From: Betaproteobacteria bacterium
GTDB lineage: Bacteria > Pseudomonadota > Gammaproteobacteria > Burkholderiales > Burkholderiaceae_E
Direction: 5' to 3'
Assembly (NCBI GenBank): GCA_016868095.1
Contig: VGHV01000181.1
Location: 1-5,489, forward strand
DNA: 5,489 nt
This document shows positions 1-5,489 of the stretch, in pieces; position 1 is the stretch's first letter; each line of letters opens with the position of its first letter. A program made the translations under genes and the position numbers. A model generated the notes under the pieces. That model was not told the DNA's origin and did no database searches. It saw only the letters and a list, made by a program, of their open reading frames with translations.

Positions 1-705
1 TCTATCTTTGTCAAGTTCTTTGAAAAAATCTTCATTTCTATTTTTTGAAGCGCTGCGGTCGCTTTCGTTTTTCATCTCAAACATGATCGAGACGATCTCC
101 AAGTCATCTGGGTCAAGCTCTCGAAAAACATAGTCACCCTTGCTTCCGCCGCGTGCATCGTTGTCTTTCTCAAAATAAGCGTTTGGAAATGCGCTTGCAC
201 GTAGTCGATTGAATTCATTCTCGCAATGTTGTTCAAGGGTCTCGCCGAGCATTTTGCTCGACAGTCTTGCCTTCATGTCGCGAAGACGCTCGATAGCCTC
301 ATCGCGGTCTTTGAGCTGCGTTTCATACTTGTCCTTCAAGGCGGCTTCGGCGAGCTGCTTTTCAACCTTGCTCTGTTCGAGTTTGACCGCAAGACGATCG
401 CGCTCGCTTGCCACAGACTGAATCGCTTCGTTGATCGCAAGTTTTTGGCTAAGGTCATGCGATCCGATCTGTGCTTTTAAACGCTCAATCAGCTGATCCT
501 TTTGCACAGCTTCGCGTGTGAGCGCCTGACTCAGTTGAGCCTTGACCAATTCAATCGCTGTGCGCTTATCTTGCTCGGCTAAGGCGAGGCGTTTGTCGAG
601 CTCTGCGTCGAACTCGCGGTCTCGTATCTGCTTCATGATGTCGGCATAGCCCGATTCATCAATCTTGAAGGCCTTGGAACAATGAGGGCAAATAAGGTCG
701 TGCAT
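1..705 (-). CDS. DUF2130 domain-containing protein, N-terminal 235 residues (3' end outside window)
   Basis: I translated this frame from the ATG at 705 to the window edge: 235 codons without a stop. It starts MHDLICPHCSKAFKID, with a single CPHC knuckle (C6, C9). A long charged, coiled-coil-like stretch follows at about residues 25-150 (rich in E, K, Q, R and L). A conserved block then contains GETLEQHCE (154-162), DNDARGGSKGDYVFRE (181-196) and SIMFEMKNE (206-214). These blocks are, from memory, hallmarks of the DUF2130 family, whose members are roughly 420 residues, so about half is visible. The cellular role is not established. D191 with E210-x-K212 is compatible with a PD-(D/E)XK nuclease-like core, which is inference only. 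The start lies 8 bases after the kinase stop. The only Shine-Dalgarno-like sequence is a weak GAGTG overlapping that stop, so translation may be coupled to the kinase reading frame. It is the last gene of the visible cluster. Confidence 0.9.
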   Translation of the reverse strand, partial: MHDLICPHCSKAFKIDESGYADIMKQIRDREFDAELDKRLALAEQDKRTAIELVKAQLSQALTREAVQKDQLIERLKAQIGSHDLSQKLAINEAIQSVASERDRLAVKLEQSKVEKQLAEAALKDKYETQLKDRDEAIERLRDMKARLSSKMLGETLEQHCENEFNRLRASAFPNAYFEKDNDARGGSKGDYVFRELDPDDLEIVSIMFEMKNESDRSASKNRNEDFFKELDKDR

Positions 706-713
706 GCAAAAGT

Positions 714-1199
714 TCACTCTGAATGTGATAGCGGAAACCAAACCATGAATCGACAACCACCTGCCTTGCCGTTTGCAGCAACTGGGCTTTGGAGGCTTAA
801 TTCAAGCCGGTGTTGCTTGGCGATTTCTCGAACGATGGCCAAACCGAGGCCACTGCCACTGGCTTGGTGACCGAGTACGCGATAAAAGCGTTCAAACACG
901 AGCGCCTGCTCTGCCTCAGGTATACCTGGTCCATTGTCCTCGACCTCGAGCAGCAATTTTGCATCGCTCATCCCAAGCCGCACGGTCACAATACCGTACT
1001 TAGAACAATATCGTAATGCATTGTCGACCAAATTATTGAGCATTTCAGACACCATGACAGGATGGATCCATACCTTGAGCCCTTCGACTTCAGGGTCCAC
1101 TTCAAGTCCAAAATCGTGGCCTGCAGCAAGCGCTTGATCGGCCCAGTCCTGAGCCCATTCACGAAGTTGCTGTGCGAATACGGTCGGTACCGTGCGATA
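714..1199 (-). pseudogene. TctE-like sensor histidine kinase, 3' part (HATPase catalytic domain) beyond an in-frame stop
   Basis: This is the continuation, in the same reading frame, of the kinase interrupted at 1202-1200. It encodes 161 residues up to TGA at 716-714. The first ~33 residues (YRTVPTVFAQQLREW...) form the usual linker from DHp to the catalytic domain. Then come the N box (NNLVDNALRY), the G1 box (VEDNGPGIP), the F box (VFERFYR) and the G2 box (GSGLGLAIVREIA), all intact, so this is a complete ATP-binding domain with no other damage. It has no phosphoacceptor histidine. The best in-frame restart is GTG at 1100 (reading VDPEVEG), with a weak GGA six bases upstream; from there the product would be 128 residues and would include all ATP-binding boxes. 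Whether this part is translated is unknown. The intact frame on both sides of the stop argues for a recent mutation or a base-call error. Confidence 0.85.
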
Positions 1200-1202
1200 T
1201 TA
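1200..1202 (-). other. In-frame TAA interrupting the sensor kinase
   Basis: The minus-strand codons read GAC CAG GCG TAA TAT CGC ACG. The frame is open for more than 360 codons before and 161 codons after this TAA, and both sides match one kinase. No frameshift is needed to join them. A single change from CAA, GAA or AAA would explain it. Confidence 0.9.
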
Positions 1203-2294
1203 CGCCTGGTCGAAACTCTCGGTTCGAGCAAGTGATAGCAATTGATTCAAGACGTGCGCCGCTCGTTCTGAACTTCGTATCAATTGGCTCAGACTTTGTC
1301 GAATTTCATCAGGATCGTTGCTCCTCAAGGCGAGTTCGGCCTGCGTTCGAATACCGGCGAGTGGTGTTTTCATTTGGTGGGCTGCGTCGGCGATAAAGCG
1401 TCGCTGCAGGCGCATCAACTGCCCCATCCGATCAAGCAAATCGTTGAAGGAACTCAGCAAGGGCGCTAGCTCTTCGGGTGTACCTCTTACTTGTAGCGGT
1501 GATAAATCATCGGGGCGCCTGTCCTGTATACGCTGCTGCAATCGCCCCAGTGGTTTTAGTGCCTGAGTAAGGCCAAACCATACCAAAACAATCGCTAGCG
1601 GAAGCACGATGAATTGGGGAAAAATCAGGCCTCTAATGATTTCGTTGGCAAGCGCCTCACGCGATTCTGTCGTTTCAGCAATTTGAACAATTAGTGATTG
1701 TTGCTCGGTATTGAGCGCAAGTAAATGGACAGCACTCACGCGGACTTCTTCACCGTGATAGCGTGCATAACGAATAGAGACAGCCTCAGGATCTGGTAAG
1801 AAATCAGGATCATGGCTGGGCACATCAGGGTCACCTGCGATGTAGCCGCCATCGGGTAATCGGATTTGATAACGATAAGTGGTCCCCCCCTGGGTGCCGC
1901 TACCTTGGCTGCTCGAAGGGATGATCGGTGGAAAGCCTCCGGGAACATATTCTTGGGCGCGAACTCTTTGTGCAATCAGCAGCGATTTTTCCTCAAGAGC
2001 GCGGTCAAAGGGATGGTCTGCAATCGAGCGGGCCATTGAAAAGGTCAATACGACGCTCAAGGGCCAGAGCAAGAGTAAGGGCGCGAACATCCAGTCAAGG
2101 ATTTCACCAAAAATCGTTCGCTGCTCGGGCTCGGGCGCACGCAGGACGGCAAAAAGGCCGGCCCGCTTCGGGTTGGAGTCGCCGCCTGGGTCGCTGCCTG
2201 CAGCGCGTCGAGCAAGACTTTGGCTTTGCTCAGTGTGTCTGGGTAGGCCGTTCAAGGCAATATCCGAGCCCGCGTACCGTTGAGATGGTGACAT
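1200..2294 (-). pseudogene. tctE: TctE-like sensor histidine kinase, 5' part (sensor, HAMP, DHp), ending at a premature TAA
   Basis: This is an inner-membrane sensor kinase that should phosphorylate the response regulator encoded just upstream. From the ATG at 2294 it has 364 residues. FGEILDWM leads into a first membrane helix (about 69-88), a periplasmic 2CSK_N-type sensor region (about 90-222), a second membrane helix (about 223-246), a HAMP segment, and a DHp domain with the H box AHQMKTPLAG (phosphoacceptor H306). It stops right after LLSLARTESFDQA, before the ATP-binding domain, which continues in frame beyond the TAA. As written, this product has the histidine but cannot bind ATP. The start is uncertain: TTG 2339, ATG 2303, ATG 2294 and TTG 2255 are all in frame, none has a good ribosome site, and all overlap the regulator gene (65 bases for 2294). 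TctE, the tricarboxylate-uptake sensor, is the closest family I recognise, by its FGEILDWMxAPLLLLWP start. The true signal is unknown because no tctABC genes are visible. Confidence 0.85.
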
Positions 2295-2907
2295 CGTAAC
2301 CATCAAGCTTCTTTCGCAATCGGTGCACGTAGACTTCAACCGCGTTATGGCTCACTTCGTGGCCCCACTCGCAAAGGTGTTGCACGATATGCTCTTTGCT
2401 CACAAGCCGCCCAACCCTTGTGAGCAGCACTTCCAAGAGCGCTACCCCACGAGCAGATAGCTCTAGGGTTTGATTTTGGTGAAAAGCAGTGCGGGCTGAC
2501 TGGTCGTAGGTCAGCGAGCCGTGCTGTATTTGTGATGATGCTTTACCCATCCCCCGACGCACCAATGCTCTAACCCGTGCCTCGAGTTCGCTAAGTGCAA
2601 AGGGTTTGGCCATGAAGTCGTCAGCGCCCGCATCAAGCATTTTGACGCGTTGTTCAACCGAATCGGTTGCAGTGAGAATGAGGACCGGGATACCTGATTG
2701 TCTTGCTCGGAGTCGTTTTAAGACCTCAATCCCGCTGAGTCCCGGCAAGCCAAGATCAAGGATCAGTAAATCAAAGGATTCAAATCCAAGCGCCGTGTCG
2801 GCGCTCTGGCCCGATACGAGATGATCAACCGCGTAGCCCGCTTGTCGTAGCGAGCGGCTTAAGCCATCAGCCAGTATCTCGTCGTCCTCGACTAATAGAA
2901 TGCGCAT
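2230..2907 (-). CDS. tctD: OmpR/PhoB-family response regulator (TctD/QseB-like)
   Basis: This is a DNA-binding transcription regulator controlled by phosphorylation, 225 residues, the usual length for this family. The receiver domain (1-115) begins [10 protein letters not shown], with the acidic pair D8/D9. The phosphoacceptor is D51 ([10 protein letters not shown]), and the conserved T79 (LILTA) and K101 (FMAKPF) are present. A winged-helix domain follows (about 127-220), with a [13 protein letters not shown] segment and the recognition-helix region [15 protein letters not shown], ending [12 protein letters not shown]. The start is secured by GAGGGGAG at 2922-2915, seven bases before the ATG. 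The gene begins inside the last 41 bases of pyrF in another frame and overlaps the start of the kinase gene, so it is a cognate pair with the kinase. All key residues are intact even though the kinase is interrupted. TctD versus QseB/QmpR cannot be separated from sequence alone, so the symbol is tentative. Confidence 0.92.
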   Translation of the reverse strand: MRILLVEDDEILADGLSRSLRQAGYAVDHLVSGQSADTALGFESFDLLILDLGLPGLSGIEVLKRLRARQSGIPVLILTATDSVEQRVKMLDAGADDFMAKPFALSELEARVRALVRRGMGKASSQIQHGSLTYDQSARTAFHQNQTLELSARGVALLEVLLTRVGRLVSKEHIVQHLCEWGHEVSHNAVEVYVHRLRKKLDGYDVTISTVRGLGYCLERPTQTH

Positions 2908-3817
2908 GATTTGTCTCCCCTCGTGCTGCCTGCCGTATCAAGTCGGCGGTTTCTTTTGCTACACGCGCTGCAGCCTCAGCGTAATCCTCTCCGTCGCTGG
3001 CGTAAAGGATTGCGCGCGAAGCATTCAACATCATGCCCCATCCCAGATCGTCGCGACCCGCTTTAACGGCCGCGGTAACATCGCCTCCTTGGGCGCCTAT
3101 GCCTGGAACGAGCAGGGGAAGATCAGGGGCGAGTTCGCGTACCCGCGCGAGTTCGAGCGGGTAGGTGGCACCCACAACCAAGGCCATTTGCCCGTCGCGA
3201 TTCCAACGATGGGCTGCCAAGAGGGCTACCCATTCATAAAGTGGCAATTGCCTATGAAGGGCAGGCTGAACTGAGGCGGGAAACGCTTGCCAATCCGTAT
3301 CGGGAATTTGCACTCGAACCCCTTGTAGATCAGCACCTCCAGGGTTTGAGGTACGGCAAAGCGCAATCACCCCCCGGTCCTTGTAGGTGAGGTAGGGCGC
3401 GATGGAATCGGTACCCATATAGGGGCTGACCGTAACCGCATCAGCCTTGTATCGCTCAAAGGCCTCGCGTGCATAGTGCTCAGCGGTACTACCGATATCG
3501 CCACGTTTGGCATCGAGAATTGTTGGAATGCCCGGATGCTTTTGGCGCAAATAGTCCATGAATGCTTCAAGGCAGTCTTCAGCGCCAAGGCTAGCAAAGT
3601 AAGCAATTTGTGGCTTAAACGCGCAGGCAAATGGGGCAGTGGCGTCGGCAATTGAGGTACAAAACGCAAAAAGCGCATCCGACCTGCCCTGGAGCGGCGA
3701 GGGAAATCGCGAAGGGTCTGGGTCGATACCGACGCACAGCATGGAGTCACTCATCGCCCAAGCCTTGCGTAGTTTGGCCACAAAACCAGTGGCTAACGGC
3801 AGCCTGTCACGATCCAT
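2867..3817 (-). CDS. pyrF: Orotidine 5'-phosphate decarboxylase, long (type 2) form
   Basis: This enzyme catalyses the last step of de novo UMP synthesis, OMP to UMP plus CO2, in the cytoplasm. From the ATG at 3817 it has 316 residues. LCVGIDPD (27-34) and FKPQIAYF (67-74) are substrate-barrel strands. [12 protein letters not shown] carries the active-site D102-x-K104-x-x-D107 signature of the family. [10 protein letters not shown] (237-246) is the phosphate-binding region and NASRAI begins at 265. The pattern fits the ~270-residue long form found in mycobacteria and betaproteobacteria, not the ~235-residue E. coli form. The extra length is a short N-terminal lead and about 20 residues after [10 protein letters not shown]. 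The frame is open to 3919, but the upstream part is a shadow of the ABC ATPase gene. The ATG at 3817 overlaps the ATPase stop by 11 bases, typical of translational coupling; only a weak GCGGA lies before it. The last 41 bases are shared, out of frame, with the response regulator gene. Confidence 0.95.
   Translation of the reverse strand: MDRDRLPLATGFVAKLRKAWAMSDSMLCVGIDPDPSRFPSPLQGRSDALFAFCTSIADATAPFACAFKPQIAYFASLGAEDCLEAFMDYLRQKHPGIPTILDAKRGDIGSTAEHYAREAFERYKADAVTVSPYMGTDSIAPYLTYKDRGVIALCRTSNPGGADLQGVRVQIPDTDWQAFPASVQPALHRQLPLYEWVALLAAHRWNRDGQMALVVGATYPLELARVRELAPDLPLLVPGIGAQGGDVTAAVKAGRDDLGWGMMLNASRAILYASDGEDYAEAAARVAKETADLIRQAARGETNHAHSISRGRRDTG
2915..2922 (-). promoter_or_regulatory. Strong ribosome-binding site of the response regulator, inside pyrF
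   Basis: On the minus strand GAGGGGAG is followed by a 7-base spacer (acaaatc) and ATG at 2907. It is the best Shine-Dalgarno sequence in the gene cluster, and it lies within the coding sequence of pyrF. It fixes the regulator start and shows that the 41-base overlap is real rather than a mis-called start. Confidence 0.8.
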
Positions 3818-4904
3818 GGTGCATGTCCGCGTTGAGGCGCATGCCGTTGCTAGCATCAAAGACGTGCAACAAAGCTGGGTCAGCACGAAGGCCAATGGTT
3901 TCGCCCACGGCAAAAGCATGACGCTCGCGAAATATAGCCACCAGGTCGCCTGCGTCAGACTTCATGTGTACGAGGGTGTCTGCGCCTGTGGGTTCAATCA
4001 CTGCAATCCTGCCGCGCAGTGCCTGCGATTGATCAGGCGAGCAAAGTTGTAAATGCTCAGGACGTATCCCAAGTCGAATCACTTTGGTTCCAGGGGAGTT
4101 AGTCGCGTGCATCGCAGGCGCTGCCCATTGAGTCTGTCCTTTGAAGACGATGGCGCGATTGTTTTGGATCTCAGCCTCAAGCAGATTCATCGCTGGCGAA
4201 CCGATAAAACTTGCAACAAAGGGATTAGCTGGGCGGTCATAGAGGTCAAGTGGTGCACCGATCTGCTCGATCACCCCATCATGCATGACCACGATCTGAT
4301 CAGCCATGGTCATAGCCTCAATTTGATCGTGGGTGACATAGATTGCTGTGGTTTTCAGTCTTAGGTGTAGTTCTTTGATTTCCGCTCTCATCTGAACCCT
4401 TAGCTTGGCGTCGAGATTTGAGAGCGGTTCATCAAAAAGGAAAACTTGTGGATTGCGGACAATGGCCCGGCCCATCGCCACCCGTTGTCTTTGGCCTCCT
4501 GAGAGTTGCCTCGGATAGCGTTCGAGCAAGGCATCCAATCCCAAGATCTGGGCGGCTTCTTTCACACGTGAGGCCATTTCCGCTTTGCTTTGCCCAGCAA
4601 GCTTGAGTGAAAACCCCATGTTCTGCGCAACCGTCATGTGCGGATAGAGCGCGTAGTTTTGAAACACCATCGCGATATCTCGATCCTTGGGCGGAACGCT
4701 GTTGACCACGCGGTCGCCGATCAGAATTTCGCCTGAGCTGATTTCTTCGAGACCTGCGATCAGTCTCAACAAGGTTGATTTGCCACAGCCCGAGGGCCCG
4801 ACCAAGACGCAAAATGCGCCGTCTTCGATCCTCACATCGACGCCACGCAATACCTTGGTCGGACCAAAGTCCTTGACGACTCGTTTGATCTCTACACTTG
4901 CCAT
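3807..4904 (-). CDS. ugpC: ABC importer ATP-binding protein, UgpC/MalK/MsmK type
   Basis: This is the ATP-hydrolysing subunit of a binding-protein-dependent importer of the CUT1 class (sugars or glycerol 3-phosphate), acting at the cytoplasmic face of the inner membrane. It has 365 residues, the usual length. Walker A is GPSGCGKST (36-44), the Q loop is Q82 (VFQNYAL), the ABC signature is LSGGQ (134-138), Walker B is VFLFDEP (D158, E159), the D loop is SNLD (162-165) and the switch histidine is H192 ([14 protein letters not shown]). After about residue 235 ([10 protein letters not shown]) comes the C-terminal TOBE/regulatory domain, including [11 protein letters not shown] (287-297). No key residue is missing. 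The ATG at 4904 is preceded by GAGGA at a spacing of about ten bases. Neither permease nor substrate-binding protein genes are next to it, so the substrate is uncertain: ugpC is the closest name by family resemblance, but a MalK/MsmK-like role serving another importer is possible. It appears to be the first gene of the cluster. Confidence 0.93.
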   Translation of the reverse strand: MASVEIKRVVKDFGPTKVLRGVDVRIEDGAFCVLVGPSGCGKSTLLRLIAGLEEISSGEILIGDRVVNSVPPKDRDIAMVFQNYALYPHMTVAQNMGFSLKLAGQSKAEMASRVKEAAQILGLDALLERYPRQLSGGQRQRVAMGRAIVRNPQVFLFDEPLSNLDAKLRVQMRAEIKELHLRLKTTAIYVTHDQIEAMTMADQIVVMHDGVIEQIGAPLDLYDRPANPFVASFIGSPAMNLLEAEIQNNRAIVFKGQTQWAAPAMHATNSPGTKVIRLGIRPEHLQLCSPDQSQALRGRIAVIEPTGADTLVHMKSDAGDLVAIFRERHAFAVGETIGLRADPALLHVFDASNGMRLNADMHHGS

Positions 4905-4982
4905 CGAACCAAGATCCTCTGCGCTAACAAGAAGACACGATAGTACCGGTTTCCATCGTTGAGCCAGGGCTTGGTATGAAGC

Positions 4983-5018
4983 AAAAACAAAAGGCCTGGC
5001 TTTTGACCAGGCCTTTTG
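4983..5018 (-). terminator. Intrinsic (Rho-independent) terminator on the minus strand
   Basis: Read on the minus strand, CAAAAGGCCTGG (5018-5007) pairs perfectly with CCAGGCCTTTTG (4999-4988): a 12-bp stem with a 7-base loop (TCAAAAG). TTTTT (4987-4983) follows directly, making a run TTTTGTTTTT. On the plus strand the hairpin is followed only by TTTTGCC, so it works mainly leftward. It lies 79 bases upstream of the ABC ATPase start, so it ends a transcript that arrives from the right. There it would either close a small RNA or limit read-through into the operon. Confidence 0.82.
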
Positions 5019-5058
5019 CCGCTGGAGGGCGCCCGGACCTGTTGGTCAGAGCGGCAAA
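5015..5058 (-). repeat. Inverted repeat next to, and sharing four bases with, the terminator
   Basis: On the minus strand TTTGCCGCT (5058-5050) can pair with AGCGGCAAA (5023-5015), a 9-bp stem. It encloses a small GACC-aaca-GGTC hairpin (5047-5036) and the palindrome GGGCGCCC (5034-5027). Its 3' arm shares CAAA (5018-5015) with the 5' arm of the terminator, so the two stems compete for the four outer pairs only. This is visible sequence symmetry; that it forms in RNA is inference. Confidence 0.5.
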
Positions 5059-5238
5059 CCGGCGTTGCGAAGCGCGGGGCCTCGCATAAGGGGGTGTTAC
5101 ATGTAAGTCTGCGTCGAAAACGATAGCAATGCTTTCAAGTATCTGTTTTACCTGAACTTTTAGGCGTGCGATTAGGTGTGCGAATTTGTTAGCAGCAGCA
5201 AGTATTTTTGCTATGCCTGTCATCACCGTTGCCAATAT

Positions 5239-5266
5239 TTTATAAGACTGCCACTTATTCTGCCAA
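5239..5266 (-). promoter_or_regulatory. Candidate sigma70-type promoter reading toward the terminator and the operon
   Basis: On the minus strand TTGGCA (5266-5261; 4 of 6 to TTGACA) is followed by a 16-base spacer and TATAAA (5244-5239; 5 of 6 to TATAAT). TAAAAT at 5242-5237 with an 18-base spacer is an alternative -10. Transcription would start near 5232-5228. The product to the terminator would be about 245 bases, or it would form a leader of about 325 bases before the ABC ATPase. Confidence 0.45.
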
Positions 5267-5275
5267 ATACTGCCG
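5248..5275. repeat. Three CTGCC repeats at roughly helical-turn spacing over the promoter candidate
   Basis: CTGCCA at 5248-5253, CTGCCA at 5260-5265 and CTGCCG at 5270-5275 start 12 and 10 bases apart. They cover the -35 element and spacer of the minus-strand promoter candidate. The third copy runs into a palindrome GCCGT-aaa-ACGGC (5272-5284). The position and phasing suit an operator, but no regulator can be named. Confidence 0.35.
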
Positions 5276-5489
5276 TAAAACGGCTGGTTTTCGCACTTTT
5301 AACGCGGAATGTATTTTTACTATGTGCGTCATTCACACAAGCAAACCCAGCAGTTAGCGTAGTCGAATAGGCAAGATGGCACTCTGCTGACGCTGCTGAG
5401 GGTAATGAGCAACACGCTCATCTGCCAATCCAAGACTTTGTTGTGCCATTGCGTTGTTGGGGGTGGGGTTGATGGGTGCTTGTGTTTGT

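Larger units (their letters stand above)
5202..5332. repeat. Imperfect 22-base direct repeat (5202-5223 and 5311-5332)
   Basis: Both copies begin GTATTTTT, continue with G or A, then CTATG, three differing bases, and GTCAT: 18 of 22 positions agree. The starts are 109 bases apart. On the minus strand each copy begins with ATG followed by AC, opening short frames that start MTGIAKI (from 5223) and MTHIVKI (from 5332). The second frame is 25 codons long and stops at TAA 5257-5255. The first runs on through the terminator without a credible protein. They may be remnants of a duplication or paired regulatory sites. Confidence 0.45.
4905..5489. other. Gene-poor region upstream of the ABC ATPase
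   Basis: No frame on either strand encodes a protein I recognise across these 585 bases. The part at 5101-5340 is visibly richer in A+T than the neighbouring genes, while 5020-5095 is GC-rich and full of inverted repeats. The region holds a terminator, a minus-strand promoter candidate, CTGCC repeats and a direct repeat, each listed separately. A short inverted repeat ATGAGC-aacac-GCTCAT lies at 5405-5421. The last 136 bases are open on the minus strand from the edge to a TAA at 5356 (44 residues, ending SAILPIRLR). They could be the tail of a gene to the right, but I cannot support that. Confidence 0.6.

Noticed and set aside
209..480. Two plus-strand open frames opposite the DUF2130 gene.
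   Set aside because: They are shadows of the conserved minus-strand coding sequence.
1200..1202. Reassigned TAA (alternative genetic code) as explanation for the kinase stop.
   Set aside because: All other genes end at ordinary stops, including TGA and TAA, and a bacterium of this kind uses the standard code. A single mutation or read error is simpler.
3639..4052. Plus-strand open frame of 137 codons across pyrF and the ATPase gene.
   Set aside because: It is antisense to two clearly conserved genes, has no conserved features, and is a shadow.
5020..5095. GC-rich segment considered as a tRNA, 6S RNA or SRP RNA.
   Set aside because: There is no T-loop consensus, no cloverleaf, no SRP tetraloop motif and no 6S-like long bubble that I can find by eye.
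4924..5235. Minus-strand open frame of 103 codons starting at TTG/ATG in the intergenic region.
   Set aside because: Only the first ~45 residues look protein-like. The rest runs through the GC-rich inverted repeats and the terminator, there is no ribosome site, and the start overlaps the promoter candidate. Not listed as a gene.
5176..5370. Plus-strand open frame of 64 codons.
   Set aside because: It has a GTG start with no usable ribosome site, an implausible composition, and no recognisable family.
5354..5489. Minus-strand frame open from the right edge to TAA (44 residues, containing ERVAHYPQQRQQSAILP), faintly like the start of NuoE proteins.
   Set aside because: The resemblance covers about 15 residues, then the frame stops. 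It could equally be the tail of an unrelated gene or chance. It needs sequence beyond 5489.
5405..5489. Plus-strand ATG frame open to the right edge (starting MSNTLICQSK) after a GAGGG.
   Set aside because: The ribosome site is too close to the ATG, and the 28 residues visible are cysteine- and glycine-rich without resemblance to anything known.

Overview
The window looks like chromosomal DNA of a betaproteobacterium, most likely in the Burkholderiales. The evidence is the TctD/TctE-type two-component pair, the long-form (type 2) PyrF, the UgpC/MalK-type ATPase, the DUF2130 protein, and a base composition that is near half G+C by eye. Genus cannot be decided from the sequence. All supported genes lie on the minus strand, so transcription runs from right to left.

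Layout in the direction of transcription. (1) Bases 5489-4905 carry no convincing gene. They hold a good sigma70-like promoter candidate at about 5266-5239, phased CTGCC repeats over it, an imperfect 22-base direct repeat, a GC-rich part able to fold, and a strong intrinsic terminator at 5018-4983. (2) A UgpC/MalK-type ABC importer ATPase at 4904-3807. (3) Orotidine 5'-phosphate decarboxylase pyrF at 3817-2867. (4) An OmpR-family (TctD/QmpR-like) response regulator at 2907-2230. (5) Its TctE-like sensor histidine kinase at about 2294-714, interrupted by an in-frame TAA at 1202-1200, between the DHp domain and the ATP-binding domain. (6) The first 235 codons of a DUF2130 protein starting at 705 and running off the left edge.

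The five genes are packed with overlaps of 11, 41 and about 65 bases and then an 8-base gap. That suggests one operon with translational coupling, although the functions (solute uptake, pyrimidine synthesis, signalling, a DUF2130 protein) have no obvious common theme. The response regulator is intact. The kinase is full length in homology but broken by a single stop codon, so it is either a recent nonsense mutation, a sequence error, or a split kinase made as two polypeptides.

No CRISPR array, insertion sequence, tRNA or rRNA was found. The least explained part is the right-hand intergenic region. A promoter-to-terminator unit of about 245 bases could be a small RNA or a terminator-bearing leader of the operon. 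The interrupted kinase is the other main point of interest. I see no clear previously undescribed multi-gene system here.
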